The notes under the pieces are model-generated. The model was not told where the DNA came from, did no database searches, and worked only from the letters and a program-made list of their open reading frames with translations. From the NCBI GenBank assembly GCA_027020915.1, contig JALUVF010000052.1:1-49713 (forward strand): a stretch of DNA of 49,713 nt, written 5' to 3'. Of the stretch, positions 7,394 to 16,645 are shown piece by piece; positions within the stretch are counted from its first letter, which is position 1; each line of letters begins with the position of its first letter. The position numbers and the translations under genes are program-made. This DNA is from a bacterium. GTDB taxonomy: Bacteria > Thermosulfidibacterota > Thermosulfidibacteria > Thermosulfidibacterales > B14-G1.

Positions 7394-8266
7394 TCAAATC
7401 CTGTCCACCCCCAGCTGGGTGTTGTCTATGAGCCTGGCAGGTCCCACCTTCACCGCCAGGGCCACCAGGGTCCCTTTCTCCACTTCTTCCACGGGCAGAA
7501 AGGTGTCAGGGTCCACCACCTCCACATAGTCTATGTTGGCCAGGGGCTCAGCCCGGATCATTTTCTCCACCTCTTCCCTGATCACCCGGGCCCTCCTCTC
7601 CCCCTGGGCAAAGAGCTCCTGGGCTCTCTTGAGAGACCTGGAGAGGCAGAGGGCCGCCTTCCGCTCTTCCTGGTTGAGATAGGTGTTCCTGGAGCTCATG
7701 GCCAGGCCGCCGGGTTCCCTCACTATGGGCATGGGCACTATCTCCAGGTCCATGTTGAGATCGGCCACCATGGTGCGCAACACCACGTACTGCTGGAAGT
7801 CCTTCTTGCCAAAGTAGGCCCTATGGGGCCTCACTATATTGAAGAGCTTGCAACACACAGTGGTCACCCCCCGGAAATGGCCGGGCCGGGAGGCCCCGCA
7901 CAGGCGGGTGGTGATATCCTCCACCTCCACGTAGGTCCGGTACCCCGGCGGGTACATATCCTCCACGGAAGGGACGAAGACGGTCTCCACACCTATGGGC
8001 TCCAGGAGACCCATATCCCGCTTCAGGTCCCTGGGGTATCTCTCGAAATCCTCCCCGGGCCCAAACTGGGTGGGATTCACAAAGATGGAGACCACCACCA
8101 CATCGTTCTCCCTTCGGGCCTGGCGCACCAGGCTCAAATGGCCCTCGTGGAGATAGCCCATGGTGGGCACAAAACCGATGGTCTTGCCCTCCTGGCGCCA
8201 GTGCCGGGAGAGGTCCATCATCCGGGATACCGATTCCACCAGGTCCATGGTCCCGCCCTCACTCAT
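7394..8266 (-). CDS. panC: pantothenate synthetase
   Basis: 290 residues. Joins pantoate and beta-alanine using ATP via pantoyl-adenylate. Signatures are [16 protein letters not shown] (HxGH nucleotide site), [18 protein letters not shown], the KKDFQQ segment and the KMSKS-like MSSRN. Its ATG overlaps the panB stop by eight bases, so the two are coupled. A second possible start is Met7 (8248-8246), which has a better GAGGGCGGG ribosome site; family alignments would fit either. Length matches the family. Confidence 0.96.
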   Translation of the reverse strand: MSEGGTMDLVESVSRMMDLSRHWRQEGKTIGFVPTMGYLHEGHLSLVRQARRENDVVVVSIFVNPTQFGPGEDFERYPRDLKRDMGLLEPIGVETVFVPSVEDMYPPGYRTYVEVEDITTRLCGASRPGHFRGVTTVCCKLFNIVRPHRAYFGKKDFQQYVVLRTMVADLNMDLEIVPMPIVREPGGLAMSSRNTYLNQEERKAALCLSRSLKRAQELFAQGERRARVIREEVEKMIRAEPLANIDYVEVVDPDTFLPVEEVEKGTLVALAVKVGPARLIDNTQLGVDRI

Positions 8267-9059
8267 AGCTGTACTCGGCCGTGGGGAATTTGCCCTCCTG
8301 AACCTCCTTCACATACTCCCGGAGGGCCTTGAGGGCCTCCTCCCTGAGATTGGCGTACCTCTTCACGAACTTGGGCTTGAACTCCTGGAAGATGCCCAAA
8401 ACGTCGTGGAGGACCAGGACCTGGCCGTCACAGTGGAGCCCCGCCCCGATGCCTATGGTGGGCACCGACACGGCTCCGGTAACCTCCTTGGCAAGCCAAG
8501 AGGGAACGGCCTCCAGGACCATGGAGAAACAACCCGCCTCCTCCAGGGCCTTGGCTTCCCTCTTCAGGCGCTCCGCTGTCTCCTTCTCCCTGCCCTGGAC
8601 CCGGTAGCCCCCCAGTTTGTGAATGGACTGGGGGGTGAGACCCAGATGTCCCATGACGGGGATGCCGGCATCCACGATCTTCCTGATGGTATCCAGGACT
8701 GGGTCGCCCCCCTCCAGCTTCACGGCATGGGCCCCAGCCTCCTTCACCAGCTGGCCTGCGTTCTCCAGGGCCTGCTCGGGACTCACCTGATAGGTCATGA
8801 AGGGCATGTCCGCCACCACCATGGCCCTCTTGGTGCCCCTGGCCACAGCCGCCGTGTGCCGGAGCATATCCTCCTGGGTCACGGGCAGGGTGGAGTCGTA
8901 TCCCAAAACCACCATGCCCAGGGAGTCTCCCACCAGGATGATGTCCACCCCCGCCTCATCCACCATCTGGGCAAAGGGGTAATCATAGGCCGTGAGCATG
9001 GTGATAGGCTCCCCAGCCTCCTTCTTCCTCTTCAACTCCAGCGTGGTAACCCGGGCCAT
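8259..9059 (-). CDS. panB: 3-methyl-2-oxobutanoate hydroxymethyltransferase
   Basis: 266 residues from the ATG at 9059-9057. Adds a hydroxymethyl group from methylene-tetrahydrofolate to ketoisovalerate, giving ketopantoate. Motifs: [36 protein letters not shown] (metal ligand Asp), [17 protein letters not shown] and [14 protein letters not shown] five codons earlier also opens the frame, but it lies in front of and partly inside the GGGAGG ribosome site, which is spaced for the ATG, so I take the ATG. It is first gene of panB-panC-panD. A terminator-like hairpin sits 18 bases upstream of the start, suggesting transcription attenuation. Confidence 0.96.
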   Translation of the reverse strand: MARVTTLELKRKKEAGEPITMLTAYDYPFAQMVDEAGVDIILVGDSLGMVVLGYDSTLPVTQEDMLRHTAAVARGTKRAMVVADMPFMTYQVSPEQALENAGQLVKEAGAHAVKLEGGDPVLDTIRKIVDAGIPVMGHLGLTPQSIHKLGGYRVQGREKETAERLKREAKALEEAGCFSMVLEAVPSWLAKEVTGAVSVPTIGIGAGLHCDGQVLVLHDVLGIFQEFKPKFVKRYANLREEALKALREYVKEVQEGKFPTAEYSYE

Positions 9060-9070
9060 AGGCACCTCCC

Positions 9071-9166
9071 TCAACTAAAAAGGCCTTCCGGACCGAGTCC
9101 GAAAGGCCTCATGAACCTCATCCTCCCGTCCCGGTCCCCCACATCCAAGGGATCCAAGCGGTTCAT
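9071..9166 (-). other. possible 31-codon leader ORF of panB
   Basis: An ATG at 9166-9164 opens a frame of 31 codons that runs through the hairpin and stops at TGA, 11 bases before the panB ATG. It would be leaderless, because the predicted transcript begins at the same base. Its peptide (MNRLDPLDVGDRDG...) has no obvious run of regulatory amino acids. Whether it is translated is unknown. Confidence 0.25.
9077..9109 (-). terminator. hairpin terminator/attenuator before panB
   Basis: Arms 9097-9109 and 9081-9093 pair over 13 positions with one mismatch around a 3-base loop. On the minus strand five T follow (9081-9077). It ends priA transcripts. It also lies downstream of the candidate panB promoter and only 18 bases before the panB ATG, so it may attenuate panBCD. 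Confidence 0.75.
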
Positions 9167-9172
9167 CTGGCT

Positions 9173-9200
9173 ATTAATCCCATCAAAAGGAATATGTCAA
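9173..9200 (-). promoter_or_regulatory. panBCD promoter
   Basis: A perfect TTGACA at 9200-9195 is followed after 16 bases by ATTAAT at 9178-9173 (four of six). It lies between priA and panB. The expected start of transcription is near 9166, giving a leader of about 105 bases that includes the hairpin. Confidence 0.6.
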
Positions 9201-9214
9201 GGGTAAAAAATCCC

Positions 9215-11353
9215 TCACATTACCCCATAAGGGTCCATGTCTACCTGGACCTTCACACTCCCCATCCTTCGAGGGAGATTTGAAAGAACTGCCAGAATGT
9301 TTTTGCGGCTCCGGCTCCTTACAATAATATGCCACCTGAATCGATTCTTAAGACGAACCAGGGGGGCAGGGGCGGGACCCAGGATCTCCAGTCCTCTGGC
9401 TCCCCCAACCAGATCCCCGGCCACTTGGCGGGCCACCCCTTCCACCTTTTCCCTGCTGGTGCCGGTAAAAAGGACCCTGGCCATATGGGAAAATGGAGGG
9501 TATCCCAGGGTTCGCCGACGCTCCAGCTCTTCTTTAGCAAAACCCCTATAGTCCTGACGGGCAGCGTAAACCATGGAAGGATGGGAAGGCATGTAGGTCT
9601 GGATCACGGCCATCCCCTTCCCCTCTCTTCCCGCCCTGCCCACCACCTGGGTGAGGAGCTGGAAGGTGCGCTCCGCCGCCCTGAAATCGGGAAGATGGAG
9701 GCCCACGTCGGCCAGGACCACCCCCACAAAGGAGATGCGGGGATAGTGATGGCCCTTGGCCACCATCTGGGTCCCCAAAAGGATTTGAATCTCTCCCTTT
9801 TCCAGGGCCCCCAGCACCTCCCAGTGGGCCTTTCTGCCCTTGAGGGCATCCTTGTCCATCCGTCCTACCTGGGCATGGGGAAAAAGGGTCTCCAGCTCTT
9901 CGGCCACCCTCTGGATACCAACCCCCAGGGGTCTCATCTCCCTCCCGCACCCGGGGCAGTGATCCACGGGAGACTCACTGTGGCCGCAGTAGTGGCATCT
10001 CAACATGGGAGGATCCCTGTGATAGGTGAGGGTGATGTCACAGTTGGGACACTTGAGGACCTTTCCACAGGCGGCACACAACAGGAAAGGGGCATACCCC
10101 CTCCTGTTGAGGAGCACCAATCCCTGGCCCCCAGCGCCCAGAGCCCTCTTCAGTCCCTCTACGAAAGCCCTGGAGAAGAGACCCTTCTCCCCGGCCATGT
10201 CCACCACCTTCACCTGGGGCAGGGTCCCTCCTATACGCCGGGGAAGCTCCAGCAACACATAACGCCCCTTCAAAGCATTGTGGTAGCTCTCCAGGGAAGG
10301 GGTGGCAGATGCCAGGACCACAGGGCATCCCTCCAGCTTGGCCCTCACCACCGCCAGATCCCTGGCGTTGTAGCGGGGAGACTCCTCCTGCTTGAAGGAA
10401 GTGTCATGCTCTTCATCCACCACTATGAGGCCCACTTCCCCCATGGGGGCAAAGAGGGCGGAACGGGTCCCCAAAACCACCCGGGATTCTCCCCTTTTAA
10501 TCCTGAGCCATTCCACCAGCCTCTCCCTGTCCGTTAAACCGCTATGGAGTACGGCCACTTCTTTACCGAACCGGGCAGTGAACCTGGCGATGTACTGAGG
10601 GGTGAGGGAGATCTCGGGAATAAGGACCAAAAGCCCCTTCCCCTTTTCCAGGCATCTCTTCCCCCACTGGAGGTAGAGCTCCGTTTTTCCGCTGCCTGTA
10701 ACACCATGGAGAAGAAAGGGGGAAAAGGTGCCAAAGGACCCCCACACTTCATCGTAAACCCTTTTCTGAGCTGATGTAAGGGTATGGGCCTCTTCCCGGG
10801 GGGCCAGAGGGAAAGGAGAGAGCCCCTCCACCTCCCTCTCCTCCAGAACCACCCACCCCCTGGATTCCAGGCGCCTCACCAGATCCCGGCCGAAGCCCCA
10901 CTCCTTCAAAACCACCTTCAAAGACGCCCTCCCCACCCTTTCCAGCCTCTCCAGCAACTCCCTCTGCCTGGGAGTAAGGTCTCCCTCTCCATGCCTGAAG
11001 ACCACCCACTTCTCCCTGGGTAGCCGGGGAAGGCCCTTGTGCCTGAGATGGGGAGGGAGGGCTCCCCTGAGATACAGCCCCCAGGGCTCCAGATAGTACC
11101 TGGCAGCCCATTGGGTGAGCTCCAGAATGGTGCGGGAAAGGGTGGGACCATGGTCCAGGACCTCCTCCAGATCCTTAACCTCCCCGGGCGCCTCTCCCCC
11201 CAGGGCCACCACCACCCCCACCTCTCTCCTCTTGCCCAGGGGAGCCAACACCCTGGATCCCATCACCACCCGGGGCTCCAGGGCAGGAGGGACCCTGTAA
11301 GTGTAGGCCTTGCTCAAGGGCAGAAAAAAGACCACCTGGCACAACTCACCCAT
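9215..11353 (-). CDS. priA: primosomal replication restart helicase PriA
   Basis: 712 residues. A DEAH-box helicase that rebuilds replication forks at stalled or recombined sites. It has an N-terminal DNA-binding region (VVFFLPLSKAYTYRVP), Walker A GVTGSGKTELY, the DEEH box, and eight zinc cysteines (CAACGKVLKCPNC ... CHYCG ... CPGCG). Helicase motifs continue with LLGTQMVAKGHHYPRI and QVVGRAGRE. Length is normal. The ATG at 11353 has no ribosome site. A TTGTGA/TACCAT promoter-like pair lies directly in front, which would give an almost leaderless message. It is divergent from gmhB. Confidence 0.96.
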   Translation of the reverse strand: MGELCQVVFFLPLSKAYTYRVPPALEPRVVMGSRVLAPLGKRREVGVVVALGGEAPGEVKDLEEVLDHGPTLSRTILELTQWAARYYLEPWGLYLRGALPPHLRHKGLPRLPREKWVVFRHGEGDLTPRQRELLERLERVGRASLKVVLKEWGFGRDLVRRLESRGWVVLEEREVEGLSPFPLAPREEAHTLTSAQKRVYDEVWGSFGTFSPFLLHGVTGSGKTELYLQWGKRCLEKGKGLLVLIPEISLTPQYIARFTARFGKEVAVLHSGLTDRERLVEWLRIKRGESRVVLGTRSALFAPMGEVGLIVVDEEHDTSFKQEESPRYNARDLAVVRAKLEGCPVVLASATPSLESYHNALKGRYVLLELPRRIGGTLPQVKVVDMAGEKGLFSRAFVEGLKRALGAGGQGLVLLNRRGYAPFLLCAACGKVLKCPNCDITLTYHRDPPMLRCHYCGHSESPVDHCPGCGREMRPLGVGIQRVAEELETLFPHAQVGRMDKDALKGRKAHWEVLGALEKGEIQILLGTQMVAKGHHYPRISFVGVVLADVGLHLPDFRAAERTFQLLTQVVGRAGREGKGMAVIQTYMPSHPSMVYAARQDYRGFAKEELERRRTLGYPPFSHMARVLFTGTSREKVEGVARQVAGDLVGGARGLEILGPAPAPLVRLKNRFRWHIIVRSRSRKNILAVLSNLPRRMGSVKVQVDMDPYGVM

Positions 11354-11447
11354 GTTCCAGATGGTAGAGAAAAAAAGGAAGCTTCACAAGGAAGATTAAA
11401 AAACTAAAATCCCACCTTGACTAGGCCCCTGTCCAGCAGGCTAACCT

Positions 11448-11978
11448 ATGAACATGAAAAAGGCCATCTTTCTGGACAGGGACGGCACCATCATTGCCGA
11501 CAAAGGATTCGTCCACAAAGGGGAGGATCTGGAGCTCCTGCCCGGGGCAGCCCAGGCCATAAAGATGGCCAAAGAAGCGGGATTCCTGGTGGTGGTGATC
11601 ACCAATCAGTCGGGAGTGGCCCGGGGATACTTCAGCGAAGAGGACGTGAAAGCCTTCAACCGCCATCTAAACCGGATCCTGACCAGAGAGGGGACCGGGG
11701 TAGACGCCTTCTACTATTGCCCCCACCACCCGGAGGCCACTGTAAAAGCCTATCGCCGGGTATGCTCTTGCAGAAAACCCCAGCCTGGACTTCTCCTTCA
11801 GGCTGCCAAAGAGCTGGGGATAGACCTCTCCCGGTCGTGGATGATAGGGGACAGTCCCCGGGACGTAGAGGCAGGGAAACGGGCTGGCTGCCGGACCATC
11901 CTACTGAACGAGGAGATAGATCTCCTAAAGGCCATCAACCAGATTATCCACGGGTTTGCCAACGAGCCCGGCAGCTGA
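11448..11978 (+). CDS. gmhB: heptose 1,7-bisphosphate 7-phosphatase
   Basis: 176 residues, HAD-superfamily phosphatase. Removes the 7-phosphate of D-glycero-manno-heptose 1,7-bisphosphate in ADP-heptose synthesis for the LPS core. HAD motif I is FLDRDGTII, motif II VITNQSG, motif III around CRKPQPG and motif IV GDSPRDVEAGKRAG. The family's zinc site is seen as CPHHPE...CSCRKP. It stands alone on the plus strand, while hldE and gmhA are 1-2 kb away on the opposite strand. Met3 is an alternative start. Confidence 0.94.
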   Translation: MNMKKAIFLDRDGTIIADKGFVHKGEDLELLPGAAQAIKMAKEAGFLVVVITNQSGVARGYFSEEDVKAFNRHLNRILTREGTGVDAFYYCPHHPEATVKAYRRVCSCRKPQPGLLLQAAKELGIDLSRSWMIGDSPRDVEAGKRAGCRTILLNEEIDLLKAINQIIHGFANEPGS

Positions 11979-12099
11979 TACCTTCTCCCCAAGGGAGCGG
12001 CACCAATGAGAAAAGAAAACAAAGTCCTCATCAAGCTGGTCCAAGAGATGGACTAGAGGCTCTGTGTACAAAGAAACCAGGAAAAGAATCCTCAGGGCA

Positions 12100-13167
12100 C
12101 TAAATACCCAGATTTCTTAGAAAATCCTTTAGGGCCTCTATCACCATATCAGGGGTCAGATCCCTCATACATGCGAAGTCCCGAGGACACGGAGGCACGG
12201 TGCCAAAGCGGGTGCAGGGGGAACAGGGCAGATCCAGCTTCACCACCATGTGCCCCTTACCCCTGGGTGCCCACTTCTCCACGATACCCGGACCGAAGAG
12301 GGAAAGGGTAGGCAACCCCATGAGGGCCGCCAAGTGCATGATACCCGAATCGGCGGTCACCAGTCCCCTGCAGCGGCCCAGAATCTCCATGCTCTCCCTC
12401 AAAGAACGGGCCCCCGTGGCATTGGCCACCCTCCCAGGAGACAAGGCAGAAGCCACATACTCCCCCTCTTCCTTCTCTCCCGGACCACCCACCACGGCCA
12501 CCTTCAATCCCATACCCACCAGGAACCTGGCCACCTCCAGATAACGGTCCTTCCCCCACCTCCGGGAAGGATGGGACGCCCCCGGAAATATGGCTATCCA
12601 GGAATCCTCTTTCTTCCCTCCAGAGTCCAGCACGGGAGGGAGCCACTCCCACCAGAGAAACTCCTTTCTCCAGGGCTCAAGAAGCCTGAAAAAGACCTGG
12701 GCCTCGTACTCCTCCTGGCAGTAATCCACAGATACATTGAAGCATCCCTTTCGGACATTGGTTCCAAAGCCCACCCTGAAGGGACTCCTGGCAAACCTGG
12801 CCACCAGGGCCGAGAGGCCGTACCACTGTTCCGTGTCTATCACAGCGTCAAAGGAGGGTCCTAACAAAAGGGAAGCCAGTTCCCAGGGACAGGTGTAGAG
12901 GAGCACCCTACACGGAAAGGGCAGGAGAGAGAAGGGCTGGGCATTCCGGGGTTCGGCCAAAACCCAAAGATCTGCCCGGGGGTAAAGGGCCCTCAAAGCC
13001 ATCATGAAGGGTAAAACCAGCAGGGCATCCCCCAAGCCCCCGGGGCGGATGACCAGCACCCTTTCCAGCTTCCCGGGAATCTCTCTAAAGGGCAAAGGGG
13101 ATAAACCCCTCATGAGATGCCGAACGAGCCTGTTGTCGAGTCCCTTTAGGAAAAGAGAGAGATCCAT
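12100..13167 (-). CDS. family-9 glycosyltransferase (heptosyltransferase-like)
   Basis: 355 residues. GT-B enzyme of the ADP-heptose:LPS heptosyltransferase family. Motifs: VIRPGGLGDALLVLPFMMAL at the N-terminus, FPGASHPSRRWGKDRYLEVA in the middle, VTADSGIMHLAALMGLPTLSLFGP near the nucleotide site, and the family's C-terminal cysteine cluster (CSPCTRFGTVPPCP). It begins seven bases after gmhA and is third in hldE-gmhA-GT9, so it probably adds heptose to the inner core. It cannot be told from the sequence alone whether it is the first or second transferase. It ends toward gmhB. Confidence 0.88.
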   Translation of the reverse strand: MDLSLFLKGLDNRLVRHLMRGLSPLPFREIPGKLERVLVIRPGGLGDALLVLPFMMALRALYPRADLWVLAEPRNAQPFSLLPFPCRVLLYTCPWELASLLLGPSFDAVIDTEQWYGLSALVARFARSPFRVGFGTNVRKGCFNVSVDYCQEEYEAQVFFRLLEPWRKEFLWWEWLPPVLDSGGKKEDSWIAIFPGASHPSRRWGKDRYLEVARFLVGMGLKVAVVGGPGEKEEGEYVASALSPGRVANATGARSLRESMEILGRCRGLVTADSGIMHLAALMGLPTLSLFGPGIVEKWAPRGKGHMVVKLDLPCSPCTRFGTVPPCPRDFACMRDLTPDMVIEALKDFLRNLGI

Positions 13168-13174
13168 CTCCCCG

Positions 13175-13732
13175 TCAAGAGGGAAGCTTCACTGCCGCCG
13201 CCACGGTATGGAGGATGAAATCATGGGCCTCCTGGATCCTGGGAGTGTCGTGGGAAGGAACTCTCAACTCCAGGTCTACCTTTAAAGCCAGCCCATCTCC
13301 TCCCGTAAGACCCACCGTTACCAGCCCCATATCCTTAGCCGCCTCCAGGGCCTTCAACACATTGGGAGACCTGCCGCTGGTAGTGATGCCCAGGGCCATA
13401 TCCCCCCTGCGTCCCAGCACCTCTATCTGCCTGGAAAAGACCTCTTGGTATCCGTAATCGTTGGCCAGGGCCGTAAGTAGAAAAGAATCCGTAGTGAGGG
13501 CCAGGGCAGGATAATGGAAGGCATCCCCCTTCACCAGCCTCCCCACCAGCTCCGAGGCGAAATGCTGGGCCGATGCCGCCGAACCTCCATTACCAAAGAC
13601 CAGGACCTTGCCTCCCCCTCCCAGAACCTCCCTCAACCTCCCGGCCAGGTCCTCCATCCCCTCAAAGAGGGAAGGCAAGACCTGGAAGAGGTGGATATGC
13701 TCCCTCCACTTGGCCTCAATGAAGTCCCGCAT
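13175..13732 (-). CDS. gmhA: sedoheptulose 7-phosphate isomerase
   Basis: 185 residues with a SIS domain. Converts sedoheptulose 7-phosphate to D-glycero-manno-heptose 7-phosphate, first step of ADP-heptose synthesis. Signatures: FGNGGSAASAQHFASELVGR, LALTTDSFLLTALANDYGY, ITTSGRSPNVLKALE and the C-terminal RIQEAHDFILHTV with its metal-binding residues. It overlaps hldE by 17 bases and is followed by a heptosyltransferase, a normal LPS-core order. Length is typical. Confidence 0.96.
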   Translation of the reverse strand: MRDFIEAKWREHIHLFQVLPSLFEGMEDLAGRLREVLGGGGKVLVFGNGGSAASAQHFASELVGRLVKGDAFHYPALALTTDSFLLTALANDYGYQEVFSRQIEVLGRRGDMALGITTSGRSPNVLKALEAAKDMGLVTVGLTGGDGLALKVDLELRVPSHDTPRIQEAHDFILHTVAAAVKLPS

Positions 13733-15101
13733 TCTTGATCCTCTCTATGAGCCGGGTGGTGGAATAACCCTCCTTCAGGGGAACCAGAATCACCTCCTCC
13801 ACCAGGTCCCTCCCCACCACCTCCTCCAGCCTGTAATCCCTCCCCTTCACCAACACATGGGGTCTCAAGAGGGAGATTACCTCATAAGGCGTATCCTCCT
13901 CAAAAAAAGTAACAAAATCCACGAACTCCAGACCGGCCAGGAGCATGGCCCTCTCTTCCTGGGAGAAAATGGGCCTGTTTTCTCCTTTGAGCCTCCTCAC
14001 GGAATCGTCACTGTTGATGGCCACCACCAGCACATCTCCCTCAGCCCTGGCCCTTCGCAAAAGATCCAGATGGCCCGGATGGAGGACATCGAAACACCCG
14101 TTGGTAAAGACGATCCTCTTGCCCCGAGCCTTCAAACCCTCCACTATTCCCTTCAACACCATGGGAGAAAAGACCTTCCCCTCACCCAGCAAGGCCCTCT
14201 CAACCTCTTCCCGGGCCACCACCGCCGTGCCCACCTTCTCCACCGCCAGGCCAGCCGCCACATTGGCCAGAGAGACGGCCTCCTCCACAGCCATCCCTTC
14301 CCCAATAAAGACGCCCAGAGCAGCAAGAACCGTATCCCCGGCGCCAGTCACATCGTATACCTCCCGGGCCCTGGCGGGGAATTCCCTCTTCTCTCCCTTC
14401 CTGGAGAAAAGGACCATACCCTGGTCGCCCAGGGTCACCAGAGTCCAGGGGCACCCCGTGGCGACAAATATTCTCTCCACGCCCCCCTCCAGGGTGGGTG
14501 CCAAGGCCAGGGCCTCCCGCCTGTTGGGCTTCACCATATAGGCTCCCCGGTAAAGGGCGTAGTCATCTCCCTTGGGATCCACCAGCACGGGTACTTGAGA
14601 GAACTTCTCCCCGATCCTCTCCACCAGGCCGGGAATTAACAGGCCCTTCCTGTAATCCGAAACCAGAATGGTTTGAAAAGACCCGGCCCTCTCCATCCTC
14701 ACTAAAATCTCCTCCACCAGCCCCTGGGCAATGGCCCTTGCCTCCTCCCTGTCGAGACGCAGAAGCTGCTGGCGGGTAGGAAGGGCCACCACCCTAGTTT
14801 TAAGGGTGGTAGGCCGGGAGGGATCCACCACAATCCCCCGGGGGTCCACGCCCCCGTTCTCAGCCATGTCCACGAGAACCCTTCCCTCCTCATCATCCCC
14901 CACCGTTCCAAAGAGCACCACCTCCGCTCCCAAAGCCCGGGCATTGGCAGCAACATTGGCCGCTCCACCAAGGCAATAATGCCTGGACTCCACCCGGGCC
15001 ACGGGCACAGGAGCCTCTGGAGAGATCCTCTCGGGGATACCCAGGACATACTCGTCCAGGATCAGGTCCCCCACCACTGCAACACGAGCCGAGCTTCCCA
15101 T
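13716..15101 (-). CDS. hldE: bifunctional heptose 7-phosphate kinase / heptose 1-phosphate adenylyltransferase
   Basis: 461 residues, both domains fused. The PfkB-type kinase (about 1-315) has VVGDLILDEYVLG, GGAANVAANARALGA and the ATP-site DVTGAGDTVLAALG. The adenylyltransferase domain (about 330-461) has FTNGCFDVLHPGHLDLL (HxGH) and STTRLIERI. It makes ADP-heptose together with GmhA and GmhB. The ATG follows AAGGGGATAGAGG. It heads the minus-strand heptose operon and is divergent from the UbiA-type gene. Confidence 0.97.
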   Translation of the reverse strand: MGSSARVAVVGDLILDEYVLGIPERISPEAPVPVARVESRHYCLGGAANVAANARALGAEVVLFGTVGDDEEGRVLVDMAENGGVDPRGIVVDPSRPTTLKTRVVALPTRQQLLRLDREEARAIAQGLVEEILVRMERAGSFQTILVSDYRKGLLIPGLVERIGEKFSQVPVLVDPKGDDYALYRGAYMVKPNRREALALAPTLEGGVERIFVATGCPWTLVTLGDQGMVLFSRKGEKREFPARAREVYDVTGAGDTVLAALGVFIGEGMAVEEAVSLANVAAGLAVEKVGTAVVAREEVERALLGEGKVFSPMVLKGIVEGLKARGKRIVFTNGCFDVLHPGHLDLLRRARAEGDVLVVAINSDDSVRRLKGENRPIFSQEERAMLLAGLEFVDFVTFFEEDTPYEVISLLRPHVLVKGRDYRLEEVVGRDLVEEVILVPLKEGYSTTRLIERIKNAGLH

Positions 15102-15170
15102 CCTCTATCCCCTTGCCACCGGTTGTTAAAAACCTTAGAAGATTTAGACAAAGTTATAAAGGGGAAAGGA

Positions 15171-16025
15171 GTGAATCTCAAAACCGAAGAACTAAAAAGT
15201 CTCCTGAGAATCCACCAGTGGTTCAAAAACATCCTCATCTTTGCCGTCCCTTTCTTCGCAGGCCAGCTCCTCCAGATAAAAATCCTGACGGCCACTCTCG
15301 TGGCCTTTGTCTCCTTCTCCCTGGCTGCCAGCGCCATGTATATCTTCAACGATCTCATGGACGTGGATCTGGACAGACAACACCCGTCAAAAAGGAACCG
15401 CCTCATGGCCCAGGGCAAGGTGACAAGGAGGGAAGGCGCAAAGCTCGCCCTCTCCCTGATCGTACCTTCACTCCTCTTGGCCCTGCTCCTGCCAAGGAGA
15501 TTCCTTCTCATCCTCCTCTCGTACATTGCCATCAGCGGCACCTACTCCCTGGGCCTAAAAAGGGTAACCCTCCTGGACATATTCCTGGTGGCCATTGGCT
15601 ACCTGCTAAGGGTCATGGCCGGAGAGGGGGCCACAGGCATCCCAGCATCCTCTTGGCTCCTCATCACCGTCTTCCTCATGGCCCTCCTCATATCCATGGG
15701 CAAGAGGCGGGCAGAACTCTCCATGCTGGGTCTTCAAGCCTCCAATCACAGGCCCACCCTTACCAATTACACAATAGACTTCCTGGACAATGCCCTTCTC
15801 CTCACCTCAGCCTCCGCCTTAATCACCTACATCCTTTATACCGTGGAGAGGGGACAGGGTTTAGTCTTCACGGCCATACCAGCGGTATACGGTATCCTGC
15901 GCTACCTCCAGCTTTTGAGAGAAGACCAGGGGAGTGATCCCATAAAAACCTTCTTCAAAGACCCCCACCTCCTCGCCTCGGGAGCCATCCTCCTGGGGGC
16001 CATCTTTGTCAGGATATATTTATAA
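15171..16025 (+). CDS. UbiA-family prenyltransferase (decaprenyl-phosphate phosphoribosyltransferase type)
   Basis: 284 residues from a GTG at 15171. A longer open frame runs back into hldE but is not credible. The sequence shows LLRIHQWFKNILIF at the start and the UbiA metal motif NDLMDVDLDRQHPSKRNRL. It has about eight hydrophobic helices and a second loop near LDNALLLTSASALITY. This resembles DPPR-synthase-like enzymes, which move a phosphoribosyl group to a polyprenyl phosphate, giving arabinose- or ribose-type sugar donors. The neighbouring glycan genes fit a lipid-linked sugar role. The substrate is inferred only. Confidence 0.82.
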   Translation: MNLKTEELKSLLRIHQWFKNILIFAVPFFAGQLLQIKILTATLVAFVSFSLAASAMYIFNDLMDVDLDRQHPSKRNRLMAQGKVTRREGAKLALSLIVPSLLLALLLPRRFLLILLSYIAISGTYSLGLKRVTLLDIFLVAIGYLLRVMAGEGATGIPASSWLLITVFLMALLISMGKRRAELSMLGLQASNHRPTLTNYTIDFLDNALLLTSASALITYILYTVERGQGLVFTAIPAVYGILRYLQLLREDQGSDPIKTFFKDPHLLASGAILLGAIFVRIYL

Positions 16026-16304
16026 CCCTTGTTGTCACAGCGGAACTCCATGAATCAGCCCACTCCAAGTGGGTCCAAAAGAGAACATAGCCCCTTGACT
16101 TGACAGCCGCTTATATTAGCATTCAAAAGCAGAAGCCCATAACTGTTGTAGGGTATTGGGTTCATACTTAAACTTAACAAAAGATCTCGGTCAAAAAAGC
16201 GGGCTTAGACCCGAGAAGCCCGGAGGGTGAGCGTTTCACGACAGAACCCTTTGCAGCGCACAACCCTCTGAGTCCAAATCATATAGACAAATCCTGGTGT
16301 AATT
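16026..16304. other. intergenic leader of the glycan island with two hairpins
   Basis: A gene-free stretch before the first family-2 glycosyltransferase. It holds a small CCCACT/AGTGGG hairpin (16059-16073) and a 7-bp stem CGGGCTT/AAGCCCG (16200-16206 with 16216-16222). An AT-rich TATATT lies near 16112, but no -35 is correctly spaced for it. No JUMPstart/ops element was seen. It is probably the mRNA leader of the island. Confidence 0.4.
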
Positions 16305-16645
16305 ATGCGTTGTCCAAGATTATATGAATTGCCTCCTTCACCGCCGGGCAAGACCGGCTGGCCCTGGACGGAAGAGAGTCCCCAGCTTCCCGACACCATG
16401 CCAGACGGACGCCCATGGCCCAGGGTGAGCATAGTCACCCCTAGCCTGAACCAGGGCCAATTTATAGAAGAAACCATCCGCTCAGCCCTCCTCCAGGGGT
16501 ATCCAAACTTAGAGTATATCATCATGGATGGTGGTTCTACAGACAATAGCATAGAAATTATCAAAAAATACGAGCCGTGGATTACCTATTGGGAAAGTAA
16601 GAAAGATAGAGGGCAAGCACATGCAATAAACAAAGGCTTCAAACG
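16305..16645 (+). repeat. 5' module of family-2 glycosyltransferase, direct repeat copy A
   Basis: Begins at the start codon and matches 20733-21073 in the same orientation. Several blocks of more than 20 identical bases occur, including the blocks coding NQGQFIEETIRS, EIIKKYEP and AHAINKGF. Similarity stops upstream of the ATG and fades shortly after the NSDD motif. Confidence 0.85.

Noticed and set aside
7358-8332. 324-codon plus-strand frame opposite panC
   Set aside because: Antisense shadow of panC with low-complexity His/Pro/Gly composition and no ribosome site.
12006-12056. 16-codon frame after gmhB (MRKENKVL...)
   Set aside because: Too short to support, with no hydrophobic or motif pattern and no coupling to a neighbour.
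13608-14639. 343-codon plus-strand frame opposite hldE and gmhA
   Set aside because: Antisense to two overlapping, fully conserved genes; composition typical of a shadow frame.
16026-16304. JUMPstart/ops anti-termination element for the glycan island
   Set aside because: No GGCGGTAGC-like sequence is present on either strand.
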